Source: Corynebacterium minutissimum
GTDB taxonomy: Bacteria > Actinomycetota > Actinomycetes > Mycobacteriales > Mycobacteriaceae
Length of the DNA stretch: 64,000 nt
NCBI RefSeq assembly: GCF_016889765.1
Contig: NZ_CP069533.1
Span: forward strand, 558,001 to 622,000
Reading direction: 5' to 3'
Numbering within the stretch: the first letter of the stretch is position 1; every line of letters begins with the position of its first letter. Under the pieces are notes generated by a model that searched no databases, had not been told where the DNA came from, and saw nothing but the letters and a program-made list of their open reading frames with translations. This document shows positions 17,618-27,086 of this stretch, in pieces. The position numbers were made by a program, and so were the translations under genes.

Positions 17618-17778
17618 AGGATGTGGCCTCCTGTGGTCGCTTTTGCGGTGTGTACTAAAACGCTACCAGCGTCCGCTGAGGTCAGGCTTTGGGCCAAAAC
17701 AAAATCTGTGTGCGCAAGCACCCGGACCTGGGACCGGTTTAGATGATCACGCATGTGTGAGCTTGTAGTCTTGCGAGC

Positions 17779-19107
17779 ATGAGGCTCCTTTCCTTCAGCG
17801 TGTCGAACTACCGCAGCATCCGTGCAACACAAACGCTGTCGTTTTATCACGACTGGACCCACTCCACGCCGCCCGAAGAAGGCTGGGATTCGGTAAGCCA
17901 GCCCATCACCGTGCTGGTGGGTCCGACGGCGTCGGGTAAAAGCAGCGTGCTCGATGCGCTGAACTTCGCGCTGCGAGCTATTTCCTTATCTGCCACACAG
18001 TGGCTCGATGATGCCCCGCCCAACCAGTTGCCCCACGCTCCGTTTCGTCTTAACCCCACCACGCAGCGCCGCCCCAGCACCTTTGAGCTGGAGTTTGCAG
18101 TCGATGGTGTGCGCTACCTCTACGGTTTCCAGTGGAGCTACACCGGTGTGCATACCGAATGGCTCAGCCGCGTCCCGGCAAATCGCTGGACTCCCTGCTT
18201 TGTGCGCAGTCGCGGGGAGGAGACACAGTGGACGCGGACGTTTATGGATAAAGGGGACGTCGCCAAGCTTGGCAACGTTGAGGACACCGAGCTGATCCTG
18301 TCTGTCGGTTTGCGCGATGAGCACCCCGTGCTTGCCCCGTTGGCCCGCGCGCTGGTGCATGATGTGGCGTACCTGCCGCATGCGCATTCCGCGGCCAACA
18401 ATGCCGCGCGATTTACCGCCCTTATTCGTGAGGGCAAGCTGCGCCTGCACGAGGCTGCCCCACTGCTGCGCGCGGCCGATGCCGGCATTCATTCCGTGCG
18501 GCTCAACCAGGACCAGATTCCACGGCATGTCTTCTGCCAGATGCGCCCGGTCATTAATGCGTTGAGCAGTACCGACGGCGCTATCCTGCGCCCCGATGCT
18601 TTCCACAGCTACTCCGACGCCGAAATCGAATCCCTGCTCCATGCGATCATCGTCGAGCACAAAGGCGAGGCCGCACACTATTCGCTGAGCCTTACCGATG
18701 AATCCGGCGGCACGCAGACGTGGATGGCCACCGTGCCACTTGTTCTCGACGTCTTGCGCCGCGGCGGCATCCTGGTTGCTGACGAACTCGATTCCTACCT
18801 ACGCCCAGCCCTGCTGGACTTCATCATCCAGGCCTTCCGCGAGCCCAGCATCAACGTCAACGGCGCCCAGCTCATCTTCGCTTCCCACACCTTCAGCGTG
18901 CTCGAGCGCGCCGCCGAGCTCGGACTTAATCCGGAAAGCTTCTGGTCCGTGGAGAAGACCGCCGCCGGCGAATCCGAGCTGCACAACCTTGCCGATGTCT
19001 CCCTCGACAACCCCGACACTACCCATCGCTTCCTCACGGAGCGCTACGGCACCGCCCCGCGTGAGGCCCTCGACGCTCTCAAGGAGCTCGTCACGGCTAG
19101 CGCGTGA
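17779..19107 (+). CDS. Solitary AAA-family ATPase (AAA_21 / RloA-like)
   Basis: 442 residues. The N terminus is SMC/RecF-like (MRLLSFSVSNYRSIR), followed by Walker A GPTASGKS (~48-55), an ABC-type middle domain and a Walker B-like LVADELDSYLRP (~335), then the switch His in IFASHTFSVL (~362). This is the ATP/GTP-phosphatase family seen in abortive-infection and RloAB-type defence loci, but no nuclease or HEPN partner is adjacent here. Transcription is probably near-leaderless from TAGTCT (17766-17771). It could be a house-keeping DNA-processing ATPase. The family is firm; the defence role is not supported beyond kinship. Confidence 0.75.
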   Translation: MRLLSFSVSNYRSIRATQTLSFYHDWTHSTPPEEGWDSVSQPITVLVGPTASGKSSVLDALNFALRAISLSATQWLDDAPPNQLPHAPFRLNPTTQRRPSTFELEFAVDGVRYLYGFQWSYTGVHTEWLSRVPANRWTPCFVRSRGEETQWTRTFMDKGDVAKLGNVEDTELILSVGLRDEHPVLAPLARALVHDVAYLPHAHSAANNAARFTALIREGKLRLHEAAPLLRAADAGIHSVRLNQDQIPRHVFCQMRPVINALSSTDGAILRPDAFHSYSDAEIESLLHAIIVEHKGEAAHYSLSLTDESGGTQTWMATVPLVLDVLRRGGILVADELDSYLRPALLDFIIQAFREPSINVNGAQLIFASHTFSVLERAAELGLNPESFWSVEKTAAGESELHNLADVSLDNPDTTHRFLTERYGTAPREALDALKELVTASA

Positions 19108-19171
19108 GCAAGCTTAGGTTCCCGCGTACAATCGGCGGCCACACAGCCCGCAACATTCAAAGGAGTTACAC

Positions 19172-19591
19172 ATGACCGCTGCCTACACCACCGAAGCACT
19201 CTCCACTGGCGCTGGCCGCGATGGCCGCACCGTAGTCCAGGAATCTGACCTCGACTTCACCATGACCGCCCCGAAGGAAATGGGCGGCAGCGGCGAGGGC
19301 GTTAACCCCGAGCAGCTCTTCGCCGCCGGCTACGCCGCCTGCTTCCACTCCGCGCTCAAGGCCGTGGCCAAGGACAAGGACGTCGACGTCACCGACTCCG
19401 CCGTCGGCGCGCGCGTGACCCTCAACAATGGTTCCGAGGGCTTCTTCCTCAGCGCCGAGCTTGAGGTCACCATCCCCGGTGTGGAGCAGGAAGAAGCACA
19501 GGCGCTTGCCGACGCCGCCCACGAGATGTGCCCCTACTCCAAGGCCACCCGCGGCAACATCGATGTCACCGTCACCGTGGCCCAGGACTAA
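19172..19591 (+). CDS. ohr: Organic hydroperoxide resistance protein (OsmC/Ohr)
   Basis: 139 residues, start ATG 19172 with AAAGGAG 7 bases upstream. Both redox cysteines are present: AAGYAACFHSAL (~60) and HEMCPYSKATRGN (~125), typical for Ohr rather than OsmC. It reduces fatty-acid and other organic peroxides with lipoyl-linked electrons in the cytosol. No ohrR regulator gene is adjacent. The high C/G third-position bias suggests good expression. Confidence 0.95.
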   Translation: MTAAYTTEALSTGAGRDGRTVVQESDLDFTMTAPKEMGGSGEGVNPEQLFAAGYAACFHSALKAVAKDKDVDVTDSAVGARVTLNNGSEGFFLSAELEVTIPGVEQEEAQALADAAHEMCPYSKATRGNIDVTVTVAQD

Positions 19592-19744
19592 ACACCTGAA
19601 GTTCGCTTGGGTCTGCCAATAATCGAGCTGCTGCTTCGTACACGTCAGGACAAGCTGAGGCGCGGAGCCGAATGATGTCGGCATGCGAAGCAGCCGCGGC
19701 CGCAAGGCCCGCGTAGTCTCCGCGAGCACGTCCTGCGACCCTGC

Positions 19745-20002
19745 CTAGGACTCCGAGAAAAAGCCCTGATTCTCTTCTTCGAACGCGCGCCACTCGTTGA
19801 AAGCACGCATACGCTCTTCCGCCCGCTTCCGCTTCAGGTCCAGCACGTTATCGCGCTTAAAACGGGTGTGCGTTCCACACTTGTGAGCCAATATCTTTCC
19901 CTCTTTAACCCATTTCATAAGGGTGGGACGAGAGACGCCCAACTCGGCTCCGGCGACGGCGCCGTCACCCACCTGAATATCGAGGTGCAGCACGCCCACC
20001 AC
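19745..20002 (-). pseudogene. Helix-turn-helix (excisionase-type) protein, probable antitoxin remnant
   Basis: The frame reads GAELGVSRPTLMKWVKEGK...CGTHTRFKRDNVLDLKRKRAEER, which is the DNA-binding part of small excisionase-family proteins that often act as antitoxins to PIN-domain toxins. Open frame continues upstream to about 20080 (NSLLHNAQSTFGEEQVVGV...) but without a start or RBS. Intact members have a longer N-terminal part and a toxin gene downstream; here only a short frame (19594-19793) follows and no PIN motif is visible. I read it as decayed, though a short GTG-started protein cannot be excluded. Confidence 0.5.
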
Positions 20003-20130
20003 CTGCTCTTCACCAAAGGTCGACTGCGCATTGTGCAGGAGCGAATTCCGTTTACGTACGCAAGTGTGGCGATCAATAGGGCACTAGAACCAACGTACCG
20101 GCAGCAGCTTCCCAACCGCGCAAGAAAAAT

Positions 20131-20163
20131 GACCCTCACCTGCCAGTAGCCCCGGTGAGGGTC
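20131..20163 (-). terminator. Minus-strand Rho-independent terminator
   Basis: 10-bp perfect stem (GACCCTCACC 20131-20140 / GGTGAGGGTC 20154-20163), loop 13, followed on the minus strand by ATTTTTCTTG. No obvious minus-strand gene feeds it: 20164-20442 holds no supported gene, so it may end an unrecognised RNA or a lost gene. Confidence 0.65.
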
Positions 20164-20442
20164 GAGCAGCTGTACGTGATGCAGGGCTGCTCCTGCCAAG
20201 AATTCTGCCCAACGAGCGCAGAGATAGTCAACACCTGCGTTGCATTTAAGATACGGCAAGCCGGGAAGGCCGCTGAAGACATATCAGTCTGGGATTGCCC
20301 ATTCCTCGCTTCTCGACGCCAACTGAACACTGTCCTCTCAAAGTCTAGTGTTCAAGGGTGCTGTCAGAGCCGTGCTTGCCGACGCTCTCCTTTCTCAACC
20401 AATCCTTCCACGCAAACCCAGGACACAGCACTTTTCTAGGAC

Positions 20443-20456
20443 TACAGTTTCGGCTA
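20443..20456 (+). promoter_or_regulatory. -10 element of a leaderless lipoprotein gene
   Basis: TACAGT (20443-20448) fits TANANT; a start 8 bases downstream coincides with ATG 20456. There is no ribosome-binding site before this ATG. Confidence 0.45.
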
Positions 20457-21034
20457 TGCACAAACTCTCTTCTCTCACTCTCGCCGTCGCAACGGCACTC
20501 GCTCTCTCCGCCTGCAGCGACAATGACCCGATGACGTCCGAGACCCTAGCCCCCGTCGCCGAGGAAACATCAACGGCTAAAGAATCAACGACGCCGGAAA
20601 GGCCAAACAGCTCTTCAAACACCACCGAGGAAGACGAAGGCCCCTCCCCAACCCGAGCTGATAAGCAACAGGAGAAAGAATCCAACGAGCAGACCATCAG
20701 TGCCAGCCAAGTCGGCGGCGACTGCGGCGTGACGCCTGAGGGTGACACAATCTTGGCCGGCAGCGCAACCTCCTGTGAGTTCGCCGCAGCCATGTTTGAA
20801 CCTGCCAAGAGGGCCTCCTACGCTCTCTACCAGGCCGATCCCACGGTTAATCCCCTCTACACTGCTAGCATCACTGCTAAGAGCCCCGTTACCGGCGAAA
20901 GCTACCAGCTCACCTGTCAGATTGGCAGTGATTTAGCCGGTCTGAGTTGCCGTAAGCCCGACGACAACAATGTATTCGCTATCTTCACCTCAGCCGCCCA
21001 CGACTGGCCGCAGCGCCTAAACACTGTCGACTAG
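20456..21034 (+). CDS. Secreted lipoprotein, hypothetical
   Basis: 192 residues from ATG 20456 (MHKLSSLTLAV). The signal peptide ends in lipobox LSAC (Cys ~19). A Ser/Thr/Glu-rich linker of about 70 residues follows, then a compact C-terminal domain with four cysteines (GGDCGVT, ATSCEFA, QLTCQIG, LSCRKPDD), which probably form two disulfides. Similar small four-Cys lipoproteins are common in corynebacteria and mycobacteria. Ligand and role unknown. It ends 8 bases from the convergent permease gene. Confidence 0.75.
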   Translation: MHKLSSLTLAVATALALSACSDNDPMTSETLAPVAEETSTAKESTTPERPNSSSNTTEEDEGPSPTRADKQQEKESNEQTISASQVGGDCGVTPEGDTILAGSATSCEFAAAMFEPAKRASYALYQADPTVNPLYTASITAKSPVTGESYQLTCQIGSDLAGLSCRKPDDNNVFAIFTSAAHDWPQRLNTVD

Positions 21035-21042
21035 CCACCAAG

Positions 21043-22470
21043 CTATTCCAGAATCAACGATGCCGTCTTCTCCGGCGGTACGTCCCGCAACTGGCGGCGC
21101 TTAACGGACCACGATGCCAACCCCAACACTATCCAGACCACCAGCGCAATGAGCGGAGCTGTTCCCAGCATGCCAGGCGAGCCCGGGACAAAGAGCAGCG
21201 CCAAGAATCCGACGGAGAGAATGCACCCAGCAAGCGCGAAGTACTCGTAGAACTTATTGGGTGCAGTGGGCTTGGGCATCCCGGGGACGTGCCCGGTGCG
21301 CGCAATCTTCCATGCACAGAAGCACGTATAGAAATACGCCACCGTGATGCCAGCACTGGACATGTCGACGACCCACGTCAACGCCGCGCGCCCAAACCAC
21401 GGGGTCACCAGGCACACCGCGCACACCAAGAGAATCGCATTGCGCGGTGCGCGCTCCTTGCCCTTCAGCTCACCCAAACGGCGCGGGACCAGGTTCGCCC
21501 GCCCCAATGTAAACAGCACACGGCTTGCCGCAGTGTAGAAACCATTGAGGCCTGTCAACACACCTGCGCTCACCGCAACGACCATGAGGACCAAGCCAGC
21601 TGGTCCCATCACCTCACTAATAGCTGCTGCTGGTGGCCATGCCTCCCCTTCGAAAGCATCGTGACGGGTTCCCACAGCGATGGAGGTTGACAGCATCATC
21701 GCCATATAGATAACCGTCGCGACAGTAATCCCCCACAACAGAAGCCCCAGCGCCTTCCGCGGAGAGAAATTAAACTCGCCCGCCAGCTGAGGAATGGAAT
21801 CAAAGCCCACATAAGCCCACGGGGCAAAAGCGATGATGGTCGCCACCGCCGCAGCCGGCGGCACATCTACAGGAAAGGCGGGAGCAAGCTCCGGGCGCTC
21901 AGCGACGTAGTAGATCACCATCGACGCCACAATAACCACCACCGCCAAGATCATGAGCACAACAGCAAAGAACTGAAACCGGCCCGAGAGCGCAGCACCC
22001 TTGGAGTTCAGCCACGCGAACCCAATGATAAACAATGAGCAGATCGCTACTTCGGGGAGATAGATGGTCCACCCGGCGACGTCGTAAAGCGCGCCCCGCA
22101 TGACCAATTCAGGGAAGGTGACTCGGAAGACAAGCGTGACTGCGGAGGCATTCAGCGCCACCACGCACGAATACCCCAGCGTCAGCGCCCATCCCGCGAT
22201 AAACGCATGAGTCCGGCCGAGCGCGGCCATGGCAAACGCCACGCCACCACCGGTCAGCGGCAGCGCGCGAATGGTAAAGCCGTAGCTCAAACCGATAACC
22301 GCAATCATCAGACCACCGATGACAAAACCGATGAGCGTTCCAGCAAGCCCCGCCTTCTGCATCCAATCAAACGGCAAAATGTAGGCACCCCAGCCAATCG
22401 CCGCACCCAACGCCATGGCAAAGACCCACGAGGGCTTCATCGTTTTCCGCAGTGTCGTATTCTCCGACAT
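21043..22470 (-). CDS. APC-superfamily amino-acid permease
   Basis: 475 residues with about twelve hydrophobic segments. The N-terminal MALGAAIGWGAYILP segment (~19-33) is the APC-family substrate-binding bend of helix 1; WAYVGFDSIPQLAGEF (~218) is the helix-6 unwound region. Proton-coupled import or exchange of an amino acid or amine across the inner membrane is expected; the substrate is not deducible. No adjacent catabolic gene. ATG start (MSENTTLRK). Confidence 0.85.
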   Translation of the reverse strand: MSENTTLRKTMKPSWVFAMALGAAIGWGAYILPFDWMQKAGLAGTLIGFVIGGLMIAVIGLSYGFTIRALPLTGGGVAFAMAALGRTHAFIAGWALTLGYSCVVALNASAVTLVFRVTFPELVMRGALYDVAGWTIYLPEVAICSLFIIGFAWLNSKGAALSGRFQFFAVVLMILAVVVIVASMVIYYVAERPELAPAFPVDVPPAAAVATIIAFAPWAYVGFDSIPQLAGEFNFSPRKALGLLLWGITVATVIYMAMMLSTSIAVGTRHDAFEGEAWPPAAAISEVMGPAGLVLMVVAVSAGVLTGLNGFYTAASRVLFTLGRANLVPRRLGELKGKERAPRNAILLVCAVCLVTPWFGRAALTWVVDMSSAGITVAYFYTCFCAWKIARTGHVPGMPKPTAPNKFYEYFALAGCILSVGFLALLFVPGSPGMLGTAPLIALVVWIVLGLASWSVKRRQLRDVPPEKTASLILE

Positions 22471-22604
22471 CTAGTTTCACTCCAGACAATTCACCTTGAG
22501 CGCCAGGACCTTGCGGACGATCCCAGCGCGCGTTTCTGGCAAGTCTAGAGATTATTGATTAGGTGTGCTGCAGATCTAATGATTCGGGGATGCGATACCA
22601 ATCT

Positions 22605-23510
22605 CTACCCCAAATGCGGCCGATACTTCTCCATAATCGCCTCGATATCTCGAAAGAGCGCCGGACCATACTTCGGGTGGCGCAAACCAAATTCAACGCT
22701 GGCCGGAATAAAGCCGGCCGGGTTACCCAAGTCATGGCGGATACCGTCGTGGACCACGACGTGAACAGGATGGCCTTCCGAGATAAGCAAATCAATTGCG
22801 TCAGTCAGTTGCAGCTCCCCGCCCTTGCCTGGTTCGATGCGGCGAAGAGCATCAAAAATCGCACGATCCAGCAGGTAGCGCCCTGTAGCCACCAAGTTTG
22901 ACGGTGCGTCCTCAGCCGCGGGCTTTTCAACCATGCCCACGACTTTCTTCACGCCGTCCTCGTCGGTGTCCTCAATATCAAACACGCCATAGTTCGACAC
23001 GTGCGCTGGGTCTACCTCCACAGCCAACAGCACCGAGCCACCATGCTCTTGGCGCACACGAATCATCTCGCTCATAGCTGCAGTGGGCTCGATGACGTCA
23101 TCAGGAAGCATCACAGCAAAGTAGTCCTCGTCCTCGTCCAAGACGGACTCCGCCAAACCAACAGCGTGCCCTAGGCCCAAAGGCTTGTCCTGGACAACAG
23201 CAACGGGATCAATAATCTGCGCGGCACGCTCAACCTTCGATGCCTGCTCATCTTTTCCACGAGCACGCAGGATCTCCACCAGATCAGGAAACTCATCGAA
23301 ATGGCGCATGACCTCGTCTTTGCTGGGCGAGGTCACAATAGCTAGCCGCGTTGCACCGGCACCCGCAGCTTCCTCGGCAATCATTTCAATGCCTGGAGTG
23401 TCCACGACAGGCAGAAGCTCCTTCGGGACAGTCTTAGTCGCAGGCAGGAAACGCGTACCCATACCCGCTGCGGGGACAACAACAGTGCGGACGGAAGTGG
23501 AATTAGCCAT
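22605..23510 (-). CDS. galU: UTP-glucose-1-phosphate uridylyltransferase
   Basis: 301 residues. The nucleotide-binding motif AAGMGTRFLPATKTVPKEL lies near residue 14; VMLPDDVI (~135) carries the Mg-binding Asp, and VEKPAAEDAPSNLVATGRYL (~194) is the sugar-binding loop. It makes UDP-glucose, precursor for UDP-galactose, UDP-glucuronate, trehalose and surface glycans. Its place at the edge of the polysaccharide locus fits supply of precursor. A diverged 3' fragment of galU occurs again at 30654-30937, so this intact copy is the functional one. Confidence 0.95.
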   Translation of the reverse strand: MANSTSVRTVVVPAAGMGTRFLPATKTVPKELLPVVDTPGIEMIAEEAAGAGATRLAIVTSPSKDEVMRHFDEFPDLVEILRARGKDEQASKVERAAQIIDPVAVVQDKPLGLGHAVGLAESVLDEDEDYFAVMLPDDVIEPTAAMSEMIRVRQEHGGSVLLAVEVDPAHVSNYGVFDIEDTDEDGVKKVVGMVEKPAAEDAPSNLVATGRYLLDRAIFDALRRIEPGKGGELQLTDAIDLLISEGHPVHVVVHDGIRHDLGNPAGFIPASVEFGLRHPKYGPALFRDIEAIMEKYRPHLG

Positions 23511-23673
23511 GGGCCAATCCTAATGCACTGGGAACCCCGCATAGGACCTCGGCCTACTAAAGACCGGAAGTTGTGGCGCACGCGCTTGTCGATGTCCACC
23601 CGTTCCCCTGCCTCACACGTCACCACAAACTAGACTTCGATTTGTCTCGTCCTCATGCACAAAGGAGTCTCAC

Positions 23674-25065
23674 ATGCGTCGACCGCCACGCACCGGTAAA
23701 GCACTCGTTGCTTTAGCCCTCACCGCCTCTCTGGTTACCGGACAGGAAACCACCCCAGCACCTGCAGAGGCACAACAATTCCCATCCTTCCAGATGCCTG
23801 CCCTTCCCCAGTTCAATGAGGAACAGGTCCGGCAGGCCGTTGCCACACTCGTAGCGCTTGCAGCAAGTGTCGGAGGTTTAGCGCTCGTCGCCGGCATACT
23901 GCCCGGAGTCGGTTCTTCCAACGGCTCCTCGTCGGCCCCAGCACCGAGCACCACCCCTGCAACAACTCCAAGCACTCCCACTTCCACGCCTGAGTCCACT
24001 CACCCTTCAACCTCCCCGGCACCTACTGAGGAACCCAGCTCCTCGCCGGAACCGACCACAAGCACAGCTCCTGCCCCCGTCACCTCCGTGGAGCCCTCCC
24101 CTGGTTTTGCGCAGCACGTTGCCGGCATCAAAGACCGGCTCGCCACCAGTGAAGATAAAGATCCATTGTGGGCGTGGACTGCCCCTCGTGGTCCACAGCT
24201 GAACCTCCCCACCCATGAAGGCAGCGGCCAAGCGACTCACCCCTCTGTTCTCTACTTTGAGAACGGATGGAATGGCTGGAAGTACTGGATGGCAATGACC
24301 CCGTACCCAGCCAGCGATGAAGGCGCTGAGGATCCCAATGTGCTCGTCTCCAACGACGGCTGGACCTGGCAGGTTCCAGAGGGACTATCTAACCCCATCG
24401 ATGACCAGCTGGGCAAACCTAACCCGCACAATTCCGACACCCAGCTCGTCATGGCTCCTAGCGGCGAAATGTACCTGACTTGGCGCATGGTTGATCGCCC
24501 GAACGGGAAAACCAACCGTATCTACCTAGTGAAATCCGACGACGGAGTGCACTGGTCTGAGAAAGAAGAGATCTGGACCGGTGAACCTCAGTTCATGTCT
24601 CAAGCCCTCATCTGGACAGGAGAGAAGTGGCGCCTCTACGGTGTAGCCAACGGCGGTGGTGTGCCTAACCGCGTGGTCTTTTACGAAAGCTCGGATCTCA
24701 AAACCTGGTCTGAACCAACCACCGTCTCGTTTGACCCTGGCCTCACGTCTGGGCAGCGCCTGTGGCACATCGACGTCCAACTCTACGACGGTGAATACAT
24801 CGGCCTCGTCCACATCATCCCAGGCACGGTCAAGCAAGGTAACCTCTATCTTCTGCGCTCTCAGGACGGTGTCACTTGGAAGCGCTCGGACACCCCGATC
24901 ATCTCCCACGAGGAGTCCGGCTACCCCAACCTCTACAAGTCGGCCCTAGTCCCCCACGGCAGCGGGGACGACCTCACCTTCGAGCTGTACTACTCCGGCT
25001 TTAGCGAAGGCCGCGCTGACTGGCGCATCAACCGTACGGTGGCGGAACGCGTCAGCGCGGAGTAA
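23674..25065 (+). CDS. Secreted beta-propeller-like (sialidase/GH43-like) protein
   Basis: 463 residues, ATG 23674 with AAAGGAG upstream. A signal peptide is followed by a hydrophobic segment (~49-74), then a Pro/Ser/Thr linker of about 60 residues that would cross the wall. The C-terminal ~310 residues repeat an Asp-box-like pattern: SNDGWTW, SDDGVHWSE, SSDLKTWSE, SQDGVTWKR, each before a hydrophobic strand; this is typical of five- or six-bladed glycosidase propellers. It may bind or trim surface glycan. The gene ends 14 bases inside the convergent heparinase-like gene, consistent with a shared polysaccharide role. Catalytic residues were not identified. Confidence 0.72.
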   Translation: MRRPPRTGKALVALALTASLVTGQETTPAPAEAQQFPSFQMPALPQFNEEQVRQAVATLVALAASVGGLALVAGILPGVGSSNGSSSAPAPSTTPATTPSTPTSTPESTHPSTSPAPTEEPSSSPEPTTSTAPAPVTSVEPSPGFAQHVAGIKDRLATSEDKDPLWAWTAPRGPQLNLPTHEGSGQATHPSVLYFENGWNGWKYWMAMTPYPASDEGAEDPNVLVSNDGWTWQVPEGLSNPIDDQLGKPNPHNSDTQLVMAPSGEMYLTWRMVDRPNGKTNRIYLVKSDDGVHWSEKEEIWTGEPQFMSQALIWTGEKWRLYGVANGGGVPNRVVFYESSDLKTWSEPTTVSFDPGLTSGQRLWHIDVQLYDGEYIGLVHIIPGTVKQGNLYLLRSQDGVTWKRSDTPIISHEESGYPNLYKSALVPHGSGDDLTFELYYSGFSEGRADWRINRTVAERVSAE

Positions 25066-26848
25066 GCCCACCGTCCGCGTACCCTCGTTCAACGGGTGCG
25101 GACAAAGCCCGCACCCGTTTGGACTTGACGTCGTAATCAAAGAGGAAGGTCTGGCTCCCACGAACGATGCGCAGTACGCGTTTGCCGGGCCCGTTCTCTT
25201 TGAAGGTGTACTCCACCTTGTCTTCCGGCTTGGCGACCACTACCGCGGTGAGCAACCCGAAGTCTCGGCTCGCACGTCCAAAGCCCACAGTCCACGTGTC
25301 CGTGGGTTGCTCGTTACGGAAGACAAGTCCACGCTGGCCCTCACGATCGCCTCGGGCGAGGTTCGCATCCGTAGGCTCGAAGTAGCGCGAGCCGTCGATA
25401 CCGTAGCGGATGAACACCAACTGGGTTCCATCGACAACGGAGCGGAATCGAACTGTCTCGTACTGCGAGCCCACGTATTCGAACTCGGGGGCTACATTCC
25501 AACGTTGCTCCGCGTACTCCACAGTGCGCGTCGGTTCAAGGCTGTCTGAGACCACAAAGGGGCCGCAGTCAACAAAACACGCACTGCGATTCCAGTGAAG
25601 GCCTTCCCAAGCGGTGTCCTCAAGATCGAACGCCGACCACGGTTCCTCGATCTGGTGGTCGACCAGTCGTGAGGCTGCTTCAGCGTCATGTTCCTTTCCA
25701 CGAACAGTAAGCACATTATGAGCTAGGCGGCTTTGAGCATAGGAACGCAACGAGCCCCTCACATAACCAGGGTGACCTGCATCAACGATGATGTTCCTTC
25801 CACGGTCCCAGTAAGTCAGTGACAGGTGGTCGAAATGCCCATGAATCTGACGCGGCGGGCCGAAGCGCAAGGTGTAATAGCTCTCCAAATCCTTAGGCCT
25901 GCGCTGACCAAACCCGGAGCGTCCAAATACATAACCCGAGTCATATATCTTCACGCGCGGTATCTCAGTCCCAGTTGCACCATTCGATAGCGCGAATTCC
26001 AGCGCCCCTCCGCGCGTCAACTCAGGACGCCGCGGCATTGAGTCACCAATTTCAACGAATGTGCCGCCTGGGGTCAGTGAATGCGCAATGAATTCTTCGA
26101 GCGGCTCCTTCTTCGCGCGCAGTACATCTGCACCCGGTGCCTCAAACAACTCAAATGCTTCAACAGTGGTTTGGCGCAGCCTTTCGATATAATTCGCGTA
26201 CTCAGGTGCCTGCTCGTTGATGGCCCCTTCCCCATCAATCATGACCTCGAGGCAGGCTTTGGCACGATCAGCGCCGGCATCGAGCATTGACTCATCGCTC
26301 AGCCTGTCCCCCACCACCATCAACGCCAGTGCTTGGGAAAGCCCGTGGTTCCAGTAGCCATCAAAATGCTCCAGCAGCCACTTCCCGTGATACTCGATGG
26401 CCTCATGCAGCCATTCGTCTTCAGGGAGGATTTCACTAAGCGCGCTTAGCGATGCCGCTCTAATCGCCACCGCATGACCGCCCCAAACGTACTCATCGTC
26501 TTTCCACTCAGGCGTTACGTGGTTCATCTCCCACCAATTACACGCCACCGCCCAGACAAACTCTGCGCCGGCTGAAACTTCCTCAGTCCATTCCGTCTCA
26601 GGAAGCCCCGCTGCACGGTCCACAATGAAGTCTATCCAGTTCAGCGAGTGCAAGTAGAAACGCACTGTCGGGTGCAACCGCTGTGCCTCGATCTGGGGCC
26701 AGAACGCTTCTTCTGGATCAAAGAAAACTTCGGGATAAGAGTGGATCACAATCATCCCGCTTAACACGCGCGAAACCTTGTTGATACGCCCTAAGCCGCC
26801 AGAAATCACGATGGGGCGGCCGCGGTTGGGAGCGGAATAGAGGGACAC
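25052..26848 (-). CDS. Heparinase II/III-family polysaccharide lyase-like protein
   Basis: 598 residues from GTG 26848 (AAAGGA six bases upstream). The N-terminal half is an alpha-helical toroid (WIDFIVDRAA, HEAIEYHGKWLLEHFDGYWNHG), and the C-terminal half a beta-sandwich with the family segment GHFDHLSLTYWDRGRNIIVDAGH (~335-357). There is no obvious signal peptide, so it may act inside the cell on a lipid-linked or precursor glycan, or be exported otherwise. Heparinase-type enzymes cleave uronate-containing chains by beta-elimination; the locus also encodes ManNAcA synthesis. A second decayed copy lies at 30938-33280. Confidence 0.85.
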   Translation of the reverse strand: MSLYSAPNRGRPIVISGGLGRINKVSRVLSGMIVIHSYPEVFFDPEEAFWPQIEAQRLHPTVRFYLHSLNWIDFIVDRAAGLPETEWTEEVSAGAEFVWAVACNWWEMNHVTPEWKDDEYVWGGHAVAIRAASLSALSEILPEDEWLHEAIEYHGKWLLEHFDGYWNHGLSQALALMVVGDRLSDESMLDAGADRAKACLEVMIDGEGAINEQAPEYANYIERLRQTTVEAFELFEAPGADVLRAKKEPLEEFIAHSLTPGGTFVEIGDSMPRRPELTRGGALEFALSNGATGTEIPRVKIYDSGYVFGRSGFGQRRPKDLESYYTLRFGPPRQIHGHFDHLSLTYWDRGRNIIVDAGHPGYVRGSLRSYAQSRLAHNVLTVRGKEHDAEAASRLVDHQIEEPWSAFDLEDTAWEGLHWNRSACFVDCGPFVVSDSLEPTRTVEYAEQRWNVAPEFEYVGSQYETVRFRSVVDGTQLVFIRYGIDGSRYFEPTDANLARGDREGQRGLVFRNEQPTDTWTVGFGRASRDFGLLTAVVVAKPEDKVEYTFKENGPGKRVLRIVRGSQTFLFDYDVKSKRVRALSAPVERGYADGGLTPR

Positions 26849-27086
26849 AAGGATTCCTTTCGTACTTGCTCACAAAGTTTCTAAAGCTCATCCCACCAGC
26901 TCTATGTGCATCACGCCAACTCTATCAGCAACCACCACCCACAAGATTGAATAGGAAAGTTGGAAATGCTGTCATTTCTCGGCAGCAAGAATTATGGTGA
27001 AACCTATTAGCCACGACAACTTGACCCCTTGCTTCAACTTTACGGCCTAAGTGCCACAATTCCTCGGTTTTCTCAGAGTCAGGCTC
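26849..27086. other. Non-coding interval at the edge of the polysaccharide locus
   Basis: 238 bases without a supported ORF; A+T content rises relative to the left flank. Probably holds the promoter of the heparinase-like gene. No clear terminator was found. Confidence 0.35.

Noticed and set aside
20155..20439. 94-codon ORF in the interval before the lipoprotein
   Set aside because: The translation has no family character and the region has no coding bias; a transcribed RNA is at least as likely.
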